From the NCBI GenBank assembly GCA_016870355.1, contig VGBR01000006.1:62001-126000 (forward strand): 64,000 nt of DNA, written 5' to 3'. A program made the position numbers and the translations under genes. How positions within the stretch are numbered: position 1 is the first letter of the stretch; every line of letters begins with the position of its first letter. Positions 34,418 to 42,720 of the stretch are shown here, piece by piece. The notes beneath the pieces were generated by a model. That model saw nothing but the letters and a program-made list of their open reading frames with translations, was not told the origin of the DNA and did not search any database. The DNA comes from Actinomycetota bacterium (GTDB lineage Bacteria > Actinomycetota > Acidimicrobiia > IMCC26256 > PALSA-555).

Positions 34418-35953
34418 ATGGTGATGGATCCGAACGCACCCTGCATCGTCGGAGTTGCCCGGAACACGTGGCACCCGCAGGACGTCGGCGACGCGGGCGC
34501 GCCCGAACCGCTCGACATGTGGGAGCAGATGGCGCGCGCCGCGGCCGACGACTCCGGTGTCGGTGCCAGCGCGTTGGAAGCGCTCGACAGCGTGCAGATC
34601 GTCTATTGCCAGACGACGCAGTACGACGATGCCGTTGCCCGGCTGTGTGAGCGCATCGGCGCGTCGCCGTCGCACCGCTACTACTCGGGCATCGGGGGTA
34701 CGACCCCGCAGGTGCTCGTCGACTGGGTTGGCGAGGCGATGCTGCGCGGTGAGCTCGATTGCGCGCTCGTCACCGGCGCGGAGGCGTTGGCAACGCAGCG
34801 CATGTACAACAAGCGCGGCGAGAAGTGCGCCTACTCGTACCGCCCCGAAGAGAAGCGTCCCTACCCGTGGGAGTGGCCGCCGGATCCGATCGAGATCGCG
34901 CACGAGGCGATGCAGGCGTGGCTCAACTTCAGCGTGTTCGACAACGCCCGTCGCGCCCACCTTGGGATGGGGCTCGACGACTACCGGACCGCCATCGGCG
35001 AGCTCATGGCACCCATGACCGAGATCGCGGCCAAGAGCCCGCACGCGTGGTATCCAATCGCGCGTACGGCGAGCGAGATCGCGGAGGCGCGGCCGGACAA
35101 CCGGATGGTCGGCTACCCGTACACGAAGTACATGATCTCGGTGATGGACGTCGACATGGCGTCCGCACTGCTGCTCATGACGCATGCCAAGGCCGACGAG
35201 CTCGGCGTGCCTGCCGATCAGCGTGTGTACCTCCGGGGCTGGTGCTACTTGAACGACCCTGTGCTCGTCGCCGGGCACGACGAGATGTGGCGATCGCCCG
35301 CGATGCAAGCCGCGAGCGGTGAAGCCATGCGCGTCGCCGGCATCAGTACCGATGACGTGAAGTACCTCGACGTGTACTCGTGCTTCCCGTCGTCGGTGCA
35401 CTTCGCGCGCGACGCGCTTGGAATGACCGCAGACGACCCACGCCCGCTCACGTTGACCGGCGGTCTGCCGTACCACGGAGGCCCGGCGAGCAACTACCTC
35501 GGACACTCGATCAGCGCGGCGGTCGAGCACCTCCGTGCCGACGCGGGCTCGTACGCGATGGTGAGTGGCGTCGGGATGCACATGACCAAACATGTCTACG
35601 GCGTGTACTCCACCGAGCCCGGTCCGGTGTCGCCGCCCGACCCTGGCGCGCAAGCGGCCCTTGACGCCGCCCACCCGGCGCGGCCCGTCGCCGCCGAGCA
35701 CGAGGGCAAGGGCACCGTGGCCGCCTATTCGGTCGTGCACGGCCGTGAGGCCGGCCCCGAATGGGCGCTCCTCATCGTGGACATCGGCGACGGGAACGGC
35801 GACGGCACCAGGACCTATGCGAAGTCGACCGACCCCGAGCTCCTCGCCGCCTCGGAGGCACGGGAGCTGGTCGGCGAGACAGTCACCCTGGCCCCCACCA
35901 CCACAGCCCTCCTCACGGGTGGCGAGGGGACCATGAACCTCGCGACGATCTGA
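34418..35953 (+). CDS. SCP2-thiolase-like protein, type 1 (TLP1-like)
   Basis: A 511-residue thiolase-fold protein with an extra C-terminal domain. CIVGVARNTWHP starts the fold. SGIGGTTPQVLVDWVGEA occupies the segment where thiolases have the nucleophilic Cys, which is absent. YSCFPSSVHFARDAL and GGLPYHGGPASNYLGHSISA hold the later active-site His residues. The C-terminal domain (about 415-511, GTVAAYSVVHGREAGPEWALL) fits the additional domain of mycobacterial TLP1, a protein reported to lack thiolase activity. It probably binds CoA esters or lipids. Start is ATG 34418 or 34424. Its neighbours are hydratase, dehydrogenase and kinase genes. Confidence 0.82.
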   Translation: MVMDPNAPCIVGVARNTWHPQDVGDAGAPEPLDMWEQMARAAADDSGVGASALEALDSVQIVYCQTTQYDDAVARLCERIGASPSHRYYSGIGGTTPQVLVDWVGEAMLRGELDCALVTGAEALATQRMYNKRGEKCAYSYRPEEKRPYPWEWPPDPIEIAHEAMQAWLNFSVFDNARRAHLGMGLDDYRTAIGELMAPMTEIAAKSPHAWYPIARTASEIAEARPDNRMVGYPYTKYMISVMDVDMASALLLMTHAKADELGVPADQRVYLRGWCYLNDPVLVAGHDEMWRSPAMQAASGEAMRVAGISTDDVKYLDVYSCFPSSVHFARDALGMTADDPRPLTLTGGLPYHGGPASNYLGHSISAAVEHLRADAGSYAMVSGVGMHMTKHVYGVYSTEPGPVSPPDPGAQAALDAAHPARPVAAEHEGKGTVAAYSVVHGREAGPEWALLIVDIGDGNGDGTRTYAKSTDPELLAASEARELVGETVTLAPTTTALLTGGEGTMNLATI

Positions 35954-35985
35954 CCTAACCGACCACACGACAAAGGACCCAAGAC

Positions 35986-37287
35986 ATGGCGTGGGACTTC
36001 TCCACCGACCCGGAGTTCCAGGAGAAGCTGGACTGGATCGACGAGTTCGTGCGTGAGGAGGTCGAGCCGCTCGATCTCGCGTTCAGCTCGCATCTCGTGT
36101 ACGACCGCACGCACCCGATCCATCAAGAGGTCATCCCGAAGCTCCAGCAAGAGGTCAAGAACCGGGACCTGTGGGCGTGTCACCTCGGTCCCGACCTCGG
36201 CGGCAAGGGCTACGGCCAGCTGAAGCTCGCGCTGATGAACGAGATCCTCGGTCGCTCGCAGTTCGCGCCGATGGTGTTCGGCTGCCAGGCGCCTGACTCG
36301 GGGAACGCGGAGATCCTCGCTCACTACGGCACCGAGGAGCAGAAGGCGAAGTACCTCCAGCCGTTGCTCGACGGGAAGATCGTGTCCTGCTACTCGATGA
36401 CCGAGCCACAGGCGGGTTCCGACCCGCAGCAGTTCGAGTGTCGGGTCCGGCGTGACGGCGACGACTACGTGATCGACGGGTACAAGTGGTTCTCGTCGAA
36501 CTTCCGGTACGCCGCGTTCGCGATCGTCATGGCGGTCAGCGACCCTGACGTGCCGGTGTACCAGGGCACGTCGATGATGCTCGTGCCGACCGACACACCG
36601 GGGATCGAGATCATTCGCAACGTTGGTCTTGCGGGTGAGCGTCCGGGCGAGGGTTCGCACGCGTACGTCCACTACAACGGCGTGCGGGTGCCGGCTGAGA
36701 ACCTGCTCGGTGGGGAAGGCCAGGCCTTCGCCATCGCGCAGACGCGCCTCGGCGGCGGTCGCATCCACCACGCGATGCGCACGGTCGGTGTGTGTCAGCG
36801 GGCGTTCGACATGATGTGCGAGCGCGCACTGTCACGCGTCACGCAGGGCGAAGTGCTGGCGAAGAAGCAGATGGTGCAGGAGAAGATTGCCGACGCTTAC
36901 ATCCAGCTCCAGCAGTTCCGGCTCATGGTGCTGCACGCAGCGTGGACGCTCGACCAGGGCGACAAGAAGCGCGGCCGCACCGAGATTGCGATGGTCAAGG
37001 TGCTCACGCCGCAGGTGCTCATCGACATCGGCTACAAGGCGTTGCACATCCATGGCTCGCTCGGCACGTCGAACGAGATGCCGCTGATGGGGCTTTGGAC
37101 CATGGCGCCCGTGATGGGCATCGCCGACGGTCCGACCGAGGTGCACAAGGTCACGGTCGCTCGTCAGGTGCTCAAGGACTACAAGCCATCCGAGGGGCTG
37201 TTCCCGAGCATGCACCTGCCGCCACGCCAGGAAGCGGCCCGCAAGAAGTTCGCCGACTTGATCGAGCACGAGGTGGCACAGCATTGA
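35986..37287 (+). CDS. Acyl-CoA dehydrogenase (ACAD10/ACAD11-like)
   Basis: A 433-residue FAD enzyme. The signature blocks are SCYSMTEPQAGSDP (FAD and acyl contact), VIDGYKWFSSNFRYAAF, ALHIHGSLGTSNEMPL and the C-terminal IADGPTEVHKVTVARQVL. The length and the GPTEVHK ending fit the ACAD10/11 branch rather than short-chain dehydrogenases. ATG 35986 has AAAGGA upstream. Its stop overlaps the TTG start of an APH-like kinase gene. In animals the same two domains are fused in ACAD10/11, which act on phosphorylated 4-hydroxyacyl-CoAs, so the pair may degrade 4-hydroxy acids. Confidence 0.87.
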   Translation: MAWDFSTDPEFQEKLDWIDEFVREEVEPLDLAFSSHLVYDRTHPIHQEVIPKLQQEVKNRDLWACHLGPDLGGKGYGQLKLALMNEILGRSQFAPMVFGCQAPDSGNAEILAHYGTEEQKAKYLQPLLDGKIVSCYSMTEPQAGSDPQQFECRVRRDGDDYVIDGYKWFSSNFRYAAFAIVMAVSDPDVPVYQGTSMMLVPTDTPGIEIIRNVGLAGERPGEGSHAYVHYNGVRVPAENLLGGEGQAFAIAQTRLGGGRIHHAMRTVGVCQRAFDMMCERALSRVTQGEVLAKKQMVQEKIADAYIQLQQFRLMVLHAAWTLDQGDKKRGRTEIAMVKVLTPQVLIDIGYKALHIHGSLGTSNEMPLMGLWTMAPVMGIADGPTEVHKVTVARQVLKDYKPSEGLFPSMHLPPRQEAARKKFADLIEHEVAQH

Positions 37288-38381
37288 GCGACACGACCGA
37301 CACCAGCGCCAAGGCGAAGCCCTGGGAGGGCATCGACGACGACGAGCGCACCGAAGGGCTCATCGACCGCGACTCGCTCGGGAAGTGGATGGATGGGCTC
37401 GGGCTGCTCGGCAAGGGTGAGCCCGTCGAGACCCGCTATCTGAGCGGCGGGTCTTCGAACGAGATCTTCGAGATCAAGCGCGGGGAGCACTCGTTTGCGT
37501 TGCGGCGTCCGCCGCGCACCGTGCCCGAAGGTCGCAACGAGACGATGCTGCGCGAGTACCGCGTCCTCGAGGCGCTGAACGGCACCGACGTGCCGCACCC
37601 CGAGGGCATCGCCGGTTGCGACGACCACAGCGTGATCGGCTCGTCCTTCTACCTGATGGGGATGATCGAGGGCTGGTCGCCGATGAGCATGGGCGACACC
37701 TGGCCCGAGCCCTTCCACCGCGATCTGGAGGCGCGCAAGGGTCTTGGCATCCAGCTCGTCGACGGCATCGCGCGCCTGTCGAAGGTCGACTGGAAGGCAC
37801 GCGGGCTCGAGGGGTTCGGCAAGCCGGAGGGGTTCCTCGAGCGCCAGGCCGACCGTTGGGTGTCGCACTACGAGAAGATGAAGACGCGCGACCTCGATGG
37901 TGTCGACGTCATCGCGCAGTGGCTGCGCGACAACAAGCCGAGTGTGTACGAGCCGGGCATCATCCACGGCGACTACCAGTTCGCGAACGTGATGTTCGCC
38001 CACGGCGCACCGGCCAAGCTCGCGGCGATCGTCGACTGGGAGATGACGACGGTCGGTGATCCGCTCATCGACCTCGGCTGGGTGATCCAGGGTTGGCCGA
38101 AGGACGACGCGCCGCCGTCGGATTCCGGCTACGTGCCGATGGACGGGATGCCCAAGCGCACCGAGCTGCTCGCGCACTACACCGAGGTGAGCGGGCGCCC
38201 GACGGATCAGATCGACTACTACGAGATCCTCGCGGGCTTCAAGCTCGCGATCGTGCTCGAGGGTCAGTACTCGCGGTACAAGACGGGCAAGCTCGACAAC
38301 CCGAAGATCGAGGCGTTCGCCCCGATCGTCGTCGACATGCTCGCCAAGACCGCCGAGCTCACCAAGACCTCCCGCATCTGA
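37284..38381 (+). CDS. APH-family phosphotransferase, partner of the acyl-CoA dehydrogenase
   Basis: A 365-residue kinase of the aminoglycoside-phosphotransferase fold. LSGGSSNEIFEIKRGEHSFALRRPP carries the N-lobe ATP region, IIHGDYQFANVMF is the catalytic HGD-x4-N loop, and AIVDWEMTTVGDPLIDLGW is the metal-binding DWE motif. It is probably not a drug-resistance enzyme: homologues next to or fused with acyl-CoA dehydrogenases phosphorylate 4-hydroxyacyl-CoA, as in ACAD10/11 and levulinate catabolism (LvaA). TTG 37284 overlaps the preceding stop by four bases (TTGA), so equal translation of both is expected. Confidence 0.87.
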   Translation: MSDTTDTSAKAKPWEGIDDDERTEGLIDRDSLGKWMDGLGLLGKGEPVETRYLSGGSSNEIFEIKRGEHSFALRRPPRTVPEGRNETMLREYRVLEALNGTDVPHPEGIAGCDDHSVIGSSFYLMGMIEGWSPMSMGDTWPEPFHRDLEARKGLGIQLVDGIARLSKVDWKARGLEGFGKPEGFLERQADRWVSHYEKMKTRDLDGVDVIAQWLRDNKPSVYEPGIIHGDYQFANVMFAHGAPAKLAAIVDWEMTTVGDPLIDLGWVIQGWPKDDAPPSDSGYVPMDGMPKRTELLAHYTEVSGRPTDQIDYYEILAGFKLAIVLEGQYSRYKTGKLDNPKIEAFAPIVVDMLAKTAELTKTSRI

Positions 38382-38413
38382 CGCGAAGCAGCACCCCAAC
38401 CCCACCCCGCCGT

Positions 38414-38464
38414 CGTTCTGGAGGCTGTGGCATGCCGAATCGGTACGCCACGCGCTCCAGAACG
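38414..38464. terminator. Long imperfect hairpin between kinase and AftD-like genes
   Basis: CGTTCTGGAG (38414-38423) pairs with CTCCAGAACG (38455-38464), and after a three-base mismatch GTGGC (38427-38431) pairs with GCCAC (38447-38451). The apex is CCGA/TCGG. The hairpin follows the kinase stop by about 30 bases and precedes the AftD-like promoter, so it may terminate the beta-oxidation operon. It has no U tract. Confidence 0.5.
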
Positions 38465-38478
38465 AAGGGCGCGGCGCC

Positions 38479-38484
38479 TAGCGT
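38479..38484 (+). promoter_or_regulatory. -10 box (TAGCGT) for AftD-like copy 2
   Basis: TAGCGT ends nine bases before ATG 38494. There is no Shine-Dalgarno sequence. Confidence 0.45.
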
Positions 38485-38493
38485 GGACGCGAC

Positions 38494-41400
38494 ATGGCTC
38501 GGATCACTGCGGGGGTGAGCGCGCGCTCGCGGCGACTCGAGATCATTGGGTTCGCGCTGCTGGCGTACGTGCCGTTCCTGCTGTCGTCGCCCGGGCAGGT
38601 CAGCGCCGATACGAAGCACTACTTCTATCTCGACCCCGGTCGGATGCTGTCGCGCGCGCCGTCGCTGTGGGATCCGCACATCGGCACCGGCAGCGTGCCG
38701 CACCAGACCGTCGGGTTTCTCTTCCCGATGGGTCCCTACTACTGGGTCATGGACCAGCTCGGGGTGCCCGACTGGGTTGCGCAACGACTCTGGCTCGGCA
38801 CCCTCTCGTTCGTCGCCGCGCTCGGGATGCTGTGGTTGCTCTACATGCTGGGGGCGCGCCGTGCCGGTGTGATCGCGGGCGCGCTCGCGTACATGCTCAC
38901 GCCGTACCAGCTGGCGTTCACCGCGCGGCTGTCTGCGCTCCTCATTCCCTGGGCGGTGCTCCCGTGGCTCGTCGGTCTGACGGCGCGCGCACTGAAGCGC
39001 GGGGGATGGCGCGATCCGGCGCTGTTCGCGTTCGTGGTGCTTCCTGCCGGCAGCGCGAACGCAACCTCGTTGTTGCTCGCTGGGATCGCGCCGGCGCTGT
39101 GGTTGGTGTTCGCGGTCATCGGCCGTCAAGCCAGGGCACGAGAGGCGCTCGCGACGGCCGGCCGCATCGGCGTCCTCGCGATCGGCGTGTGTGCGTGGTG
39201 GGCGTCCGGCCTCGTGGCGCAGTCGCGCTACGGCATCCCGATCCTCGACGTCACCGAGACCGTGCGCACCGTCTCGACCGCATCCAACCCGGCGGACCTG
39301 CTGCGCGGCCTCGGCAACTGGTTCTTCCTCGGCAGCGACTCGCTCGGCCGCTGGCTCGACCAGTCGGCCGCCTACGCGGAACGGAACTGGCTCGCGATCG
39401 CGACGTTCGCGGTTCCGGGCCTCGCGCTGGTCGGCGCCGCCGTGTTGCGGTGGCGACACCGCGCCTACTTTGCCGGACTCGTTGTTGTGGGCGTCATCTT
39501 CGGTGTCGGTGCGTGGCCATACGACAACCCGAGCCCGATCGGCGCCGCGTTCAAGAGCGTCGCCGACAGCTCGGCGTTCGGTCTCGCATTGCGAAACACG
39601 CCCCGCGTCGTGCCGATCGTCGTGCTCGGGGTCGCCGGCTTGTTGGCCGCGGGCGTCTCCGTGCTGGCCGCGCGCCAGCGCCTCGAATGGCTGGCGGCCG
39701 GCGCCGTCTGCCTGTGCGTCGTCGTCGGGTTCTCGCCGGTGTGGGAGACCGGCTACCTCTCGGACAACGCCGATCGACCTGAAGACATCCCCGAGTACAC
39801 GTTCGCCGCCTCGGACGCGCTCGCCGACGGGAGCGAGCAGACGCGCGTGCTCGAGCTCCCGGGCGCGCTCTTCGGTGCGTATCGCTGGGGCTACACCGTC
39901 GACCCGATCACCCCCGGGCTCACGGATCGCAAGTGGGCCGGCCGCGAGCTGCCGCCGTACGGCTCGCCGGCATCCGTCGACCTGCTCGCCGCGCTCGACC
40001 GCCGCGTGCAGGAGGGCACGTTCGAGGCCTCGTCGCTCGCGGGCATCGCCCGCCTGCTGCGCTCGGGCACCGTGTTCGTGCGCTCCGACCTCGAGTACGA
40101 GCGGTTCGGCTCGCCGCGACCGCGCTTGGTGTGGAAGCAGCTCACCGACCCGCTCGCGCCGGGCTTGAAGCAACCCCGGAAGTTCGGTCCGGGCAAGAAG
40201 AACCGGGCTGCGGCTGAGCTCGCGCTGTTCGACGAGCTCGAGCTCGTGTCGAGCGGGGAAGAGGATCCGCCCGAGCTCGCGTTGTTCGACGTCACCGACG
40301 TGCCGGGCCTTGTCACCACCAAGTCGGTCGAACGTCCCGTGATCGTCGCCGGCAACGGTGACGGACTCGTCGAAGCCGCCGCCGCGGGCGTGCTCGACGG
40401 CGACGAGCTCATCCTCTATTCAGCGTCGCTCACCGGCAAGGAGCTGCGCGCCGCGCTCGCCCAGGGTGCCGACCTCGTCATCACCGACTCGAACCGGCGC
40501 CGAGCCCGTCGCTGGAACAGCCTTCGTGACGAGACGGGTATCACCGAGCGCGCCGGACAGGTGGCGCTGCGCGACGACACCGACGACTTCCGGCTCGAGC
40601 CGGTTGCCGACCCCGGCGATGGTGAGCGCACGGTCGTGGAGCACCGCGGCGGGCGCGTCGATGCCACCGGCTACGGCGTCACCGGCCTGTACCGGCCCGA
40701 GGACCGGCCGGCCCAGGCCTTCGACGACGACTTGCGCACCTCATGGCGCGCCGCTGGTGGGCTCGACGCGCGCGGCGAACGCATCATCCTGCGGCCCGAC
40801 GAACCCGTGCACACCGACCACATCACGCTCGTGCAACTGCTCGACGCGCCAATCGGGCGCTGGATCACGAAGGTGCAGCTGCGCTTCGACGAAGGCGACC
40901 CGGTGACGGTGACGCTCGATGACTCGTCGCGCACGCCCGAAGGCCAGGGGATCGGCTTCTCGGACCGCACGTTCAAGAAGCTCGAAGTCGAGATTCTGGA
41001 GGTGACGCCCGGCACCGATGCTGTCGGCTTCGCCGAGATCCGCGCCGACATGAAGGTCGACGAGGTGGTCAGGCTCCCGACCGCGCTCGTGAGTCGATTG
41101 CCCGACGGTTCTCGCGACTACCGAATGATCGTCGTGCTCGCGCGCGAGCGCTACGAGCCGGCCGACGTCGATCACCGCGACGAGGAGCTCGGCCTTGCCC
41201 GCGTGCTCACCGTCGACGAGACGCGCTCCTTCGGGCTCTCCGGTACCGCCCGATTGAACCCCCGTTCGTCGGTCGACCTCATCGACGAGGTGCTCGGCAC
41301 GCAGGGTACCGACAACCTCGCCGAGTCGGGTCATCTCGGCGGTGTCGCCGACGCTCGGGTGGCGATGGCGTTCGATGGCGACTCGAGCACCGCGTGGACG

Positions 41401-42720
41401 TCACTCCTCGGAGCGCCCGAACAGCAGTTCATCGCGGTGCGCACCGACAACGAGACGACGATCGATCACCTCGACCTCGAGGTCGTCGCCGACGGCCGCC
41501 ATTCGGTTCCGACGCGATTGCAGCTCGTCGTCGACAACGTCGCCTCGCGCACCATCGACCTGCCCACAATCACCGACCGGAAGGCGGAGCAGGCCACCGA
41601 GATCGTCAGTGTCGATTTCGAGCCGGTCACCGGACGTTCGTTCCACATCGTCATCGATGCAGTTCGGCCCGTCGCCAAGACCGGCGCGCTCTACGGCGTC
41701 ACGAACGTCGCGCCGGTCGCGATCGCCGAAGTCGGGCTCGACGGCGCGCCGATCGTGCAGCACGCCACCGAGCTCGCTGGTGAATGTCGTGACGACCTCA
41801 TCACCCTCGATGACGAGCCGGTTGCCGTCCGCATCTTGGGCGCGGTCGAGGATGGACGCCGCGGGTGGGACATCGAGATGTGCGACCTCTCGCTCGTGCT
41901 GTCGGCTGGTGAGCACGTGCTCAGGAGCGCCTACGGCATCGACACCGGCATCGATGTCGACCGGCTGGTGCTCACGTCCAACCGTGGCGGGCCAGTCGTA
42001 GGCCTCCGCCCGCCCGCTGAGATCGGCGGGGTGGAGTCGCCGGCGACGGTGCGCGTCCTCGACGACGGCCCCACCGCCAAGGACGTGCGCCTCCAGACCG
42101 ACGGAGAGCCGTTCTGGTTGATCCTCGGTGAGAGCGACAACGCGGGATGGACCGCGACCACCGACGACGGCATCGATTTCGGCGTACCCAGGCTCGTTGA
42201 CGGCTTCGCGAACGGTTGGCTGGTGACACCGGAGAAAGCCGGAACGATGTTGGTGCACCTCCGCTGGACCGGCCAGAACGTGGTGTGGATCGCGATGGCG
42301 GTCTCGGTCGTGACGCTGCTTGCGTGTGGGCTGTTGCTGTGGTCGCTGCGTCGTCGCGCCGGTGACCCGTCGGACCTCGAGGACACCCCGGTCCTGGGTT
42401 CGCCCGTCGAGTTCGACGGCGACACACCGAGCCTCCGAGCGGCAGTGATCGTCGGCGCGGTCACCGCAGTCGCCGCCGGACTCGTGAGTCGCCCGTGGAT
42501 CGGCGTGATCGTCGGTGCAGCCGCGTTCCTCGCATGTCGCGTAGAAAGCGCCCGCGTGCTTCTGCTTGCGGGCGCGCCGCTTGCACTCGCGGGCGCGAAG
42601 ATCGGTGGCGAGCCCGAGCTCGGCTGGCTTGCGGTCTTGCTCTTCGGCGCCGACGTGGTGTGCGCCGAAGTGCGACGCAGGGTCAGCGGCGCGGTAGCCC
42701 CAACACCCGCTGGGCGATGA
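38494..42720 (+). CDS. AftD-like alpha-(1->3)-arabinofuranosyltransferase family protein (DUF3367), copy 2
   Basis: A 1408-residue paralogue of the 13392 product. It keeps the order GT-C membrane domain (about 1-430; TKHYFYLDPGRMLSRAPSLW, PHQTVGFLFPMGPYYW, WVAQRLWLGTLSF), extracytoplasmic region with two discoidin-like modules (about 715-850 and 950-1090, AFDDDLRTSW and AFDGDSSTAW signatures), and C-terminal helices. It would add arabinofuranose or another pentose from a polyprenyl-phosphate donor to an envelope glycan. Unlike copy 1 it stands alone, with its own promoter. Its last 38 bases overlap the convergent acyl-CoA dehydrogenase gene. The two copies have clearly diverged. Confidence 0.85.
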   Translation: MARITAGVSARSRRLEIIGFALLAYVPFLLSSPGQVSADTKHYFYLDPGRMLSRAPSLWDPHIGTGSVPHQTVGFLFPMGPYYWVMDQLGVPDWVAQRLWLGTLSFVAALGMLWLLYMLGARRAGVIAGALAYMLTPYQLAFTARLSALLIPWAVLPWLVGLTARALKRGGWRDPALFAFVVLPAGSANATSLLLAGIAPALWLVFAVIGRQARAREALATAGRIGVLAIGVCAWWASGLVAQSRYGIPILDVTETVRTVSTASNPADLLRGLGNWFFLGSDSLGRWLDQSAAYAERNWLAIATFAVPGLALVGAAVLRWRHRAYFAGLVVVGVIFGVGAWPYDNPSPIGAAFKSVADSSAFGLALRNTPRVVPIVVLGVAGLLAAGVSVLAARQRLEWLAAGAVCLCVVVGFSPVWETGYLSDNADRPEDIPEYTFAASDALADGSEQTRVLELPGALFGAYRWGYTVDPITPGLTDRKWAGRELPPYGSPASVDLLAALDRRVQEGTFEASSLAGIARLLRSGTVFVRSDLEYERFGSPRPRLVWKQLTDPLAPGLKQPRKFGPGKKNRAAAELALFDELELVSSGEEDPPELALFDVTDVPGLVTTKSVERPVIVAGNGDGLVEAAAAGVLDGDELILYSASLTGKELRAALAQGADLVITDSNRRRARRWNSLRDETGITERAGQVALRDDTDDFRLEPVADPGDGERTVVEHRGGRVDATGYGVTGLYRPEDRPAQAFDDDLRTSWRAAGGLDARGERIILRPDEPVHTDHITLVQLLDAPIGRWITKVQLRFDEGDPVTVTLDDSSRTPEGQGIGFSDRTFKKLEVEILEVTPGTDAVGFAEIRADMKVDEVVRLPTALVSRLPDGSRDYRMIVVLARERYEPADVDHRDEELGLARVLTVDETRSFGLSGTARLNPRSSVDLIDEVLGTQGTDNLAESGHLGGVADARVAMAFDGDSSTAWTSLLGAPEQQFIAVRTDNETTIDHLDLEVVADGRHSVPTRLQLVVDNVASRTIDLPTITDRKAEQATEIVSVDFEPVTGRSFHIVIDAVRPVAKTGALYGVTNVAPVAIAEVGLDGAPIVQHATELAGECRDDLITLDDEPVAVRILGAVEDGRRGWDIEMCDLSLVLSAGEHVLRSAYGIDTGIDVDRLVLTSNRGGPVVGLRPPAEIGGVESPATVRVLDDGPTAKDVRLQTDGEPFWLILGESDNAGWTATTDDGIDFGVPRLVDGFANGWLVTPEKAGTMLVHLRWTGQNVVWIAMAVSVVTLLACGLLLWSLRRRAGDPSDLEDTPVLGSPVEFDGDTPSLRAAVIVGAVTAVAAGLVSRPWIGVIVGAAAFLACRVESARVLLLAGAPLALAGAKIGGEPELGWLAVLLFGADVVCAEVRRRVSGAVAPTPAGR

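Noticed and set aside
34181-35968. Minus-strand frame of 595 codons opposite the thiolase-like gene
   Set aside because: The plus strand has conserved thiolase-fold motifs; this frame has no domain and extends across the repeat.
37284-38381. APH-family gene considered as an aminoglycoside-resistance gene
   Set aside because: Its overlap with an acyl-CoA dehydrogenase gene and similarity to the ACAD10/11 kinase domain point to acyl-CoA metabolism.
38414-38464. Hairpin considered as an integron attC site
   Set aside because: The expected GTTRRRY and RYYYAAC core sites are absent, and there is no integrase or cassette array.
38359-40173. Minus-strand frame of 604 codons opposite AftD-like copy 2
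   Set aside because: It crosses the hairpin and has no motif. The plus-strand protein is homologous to copy 1 over the whole length.
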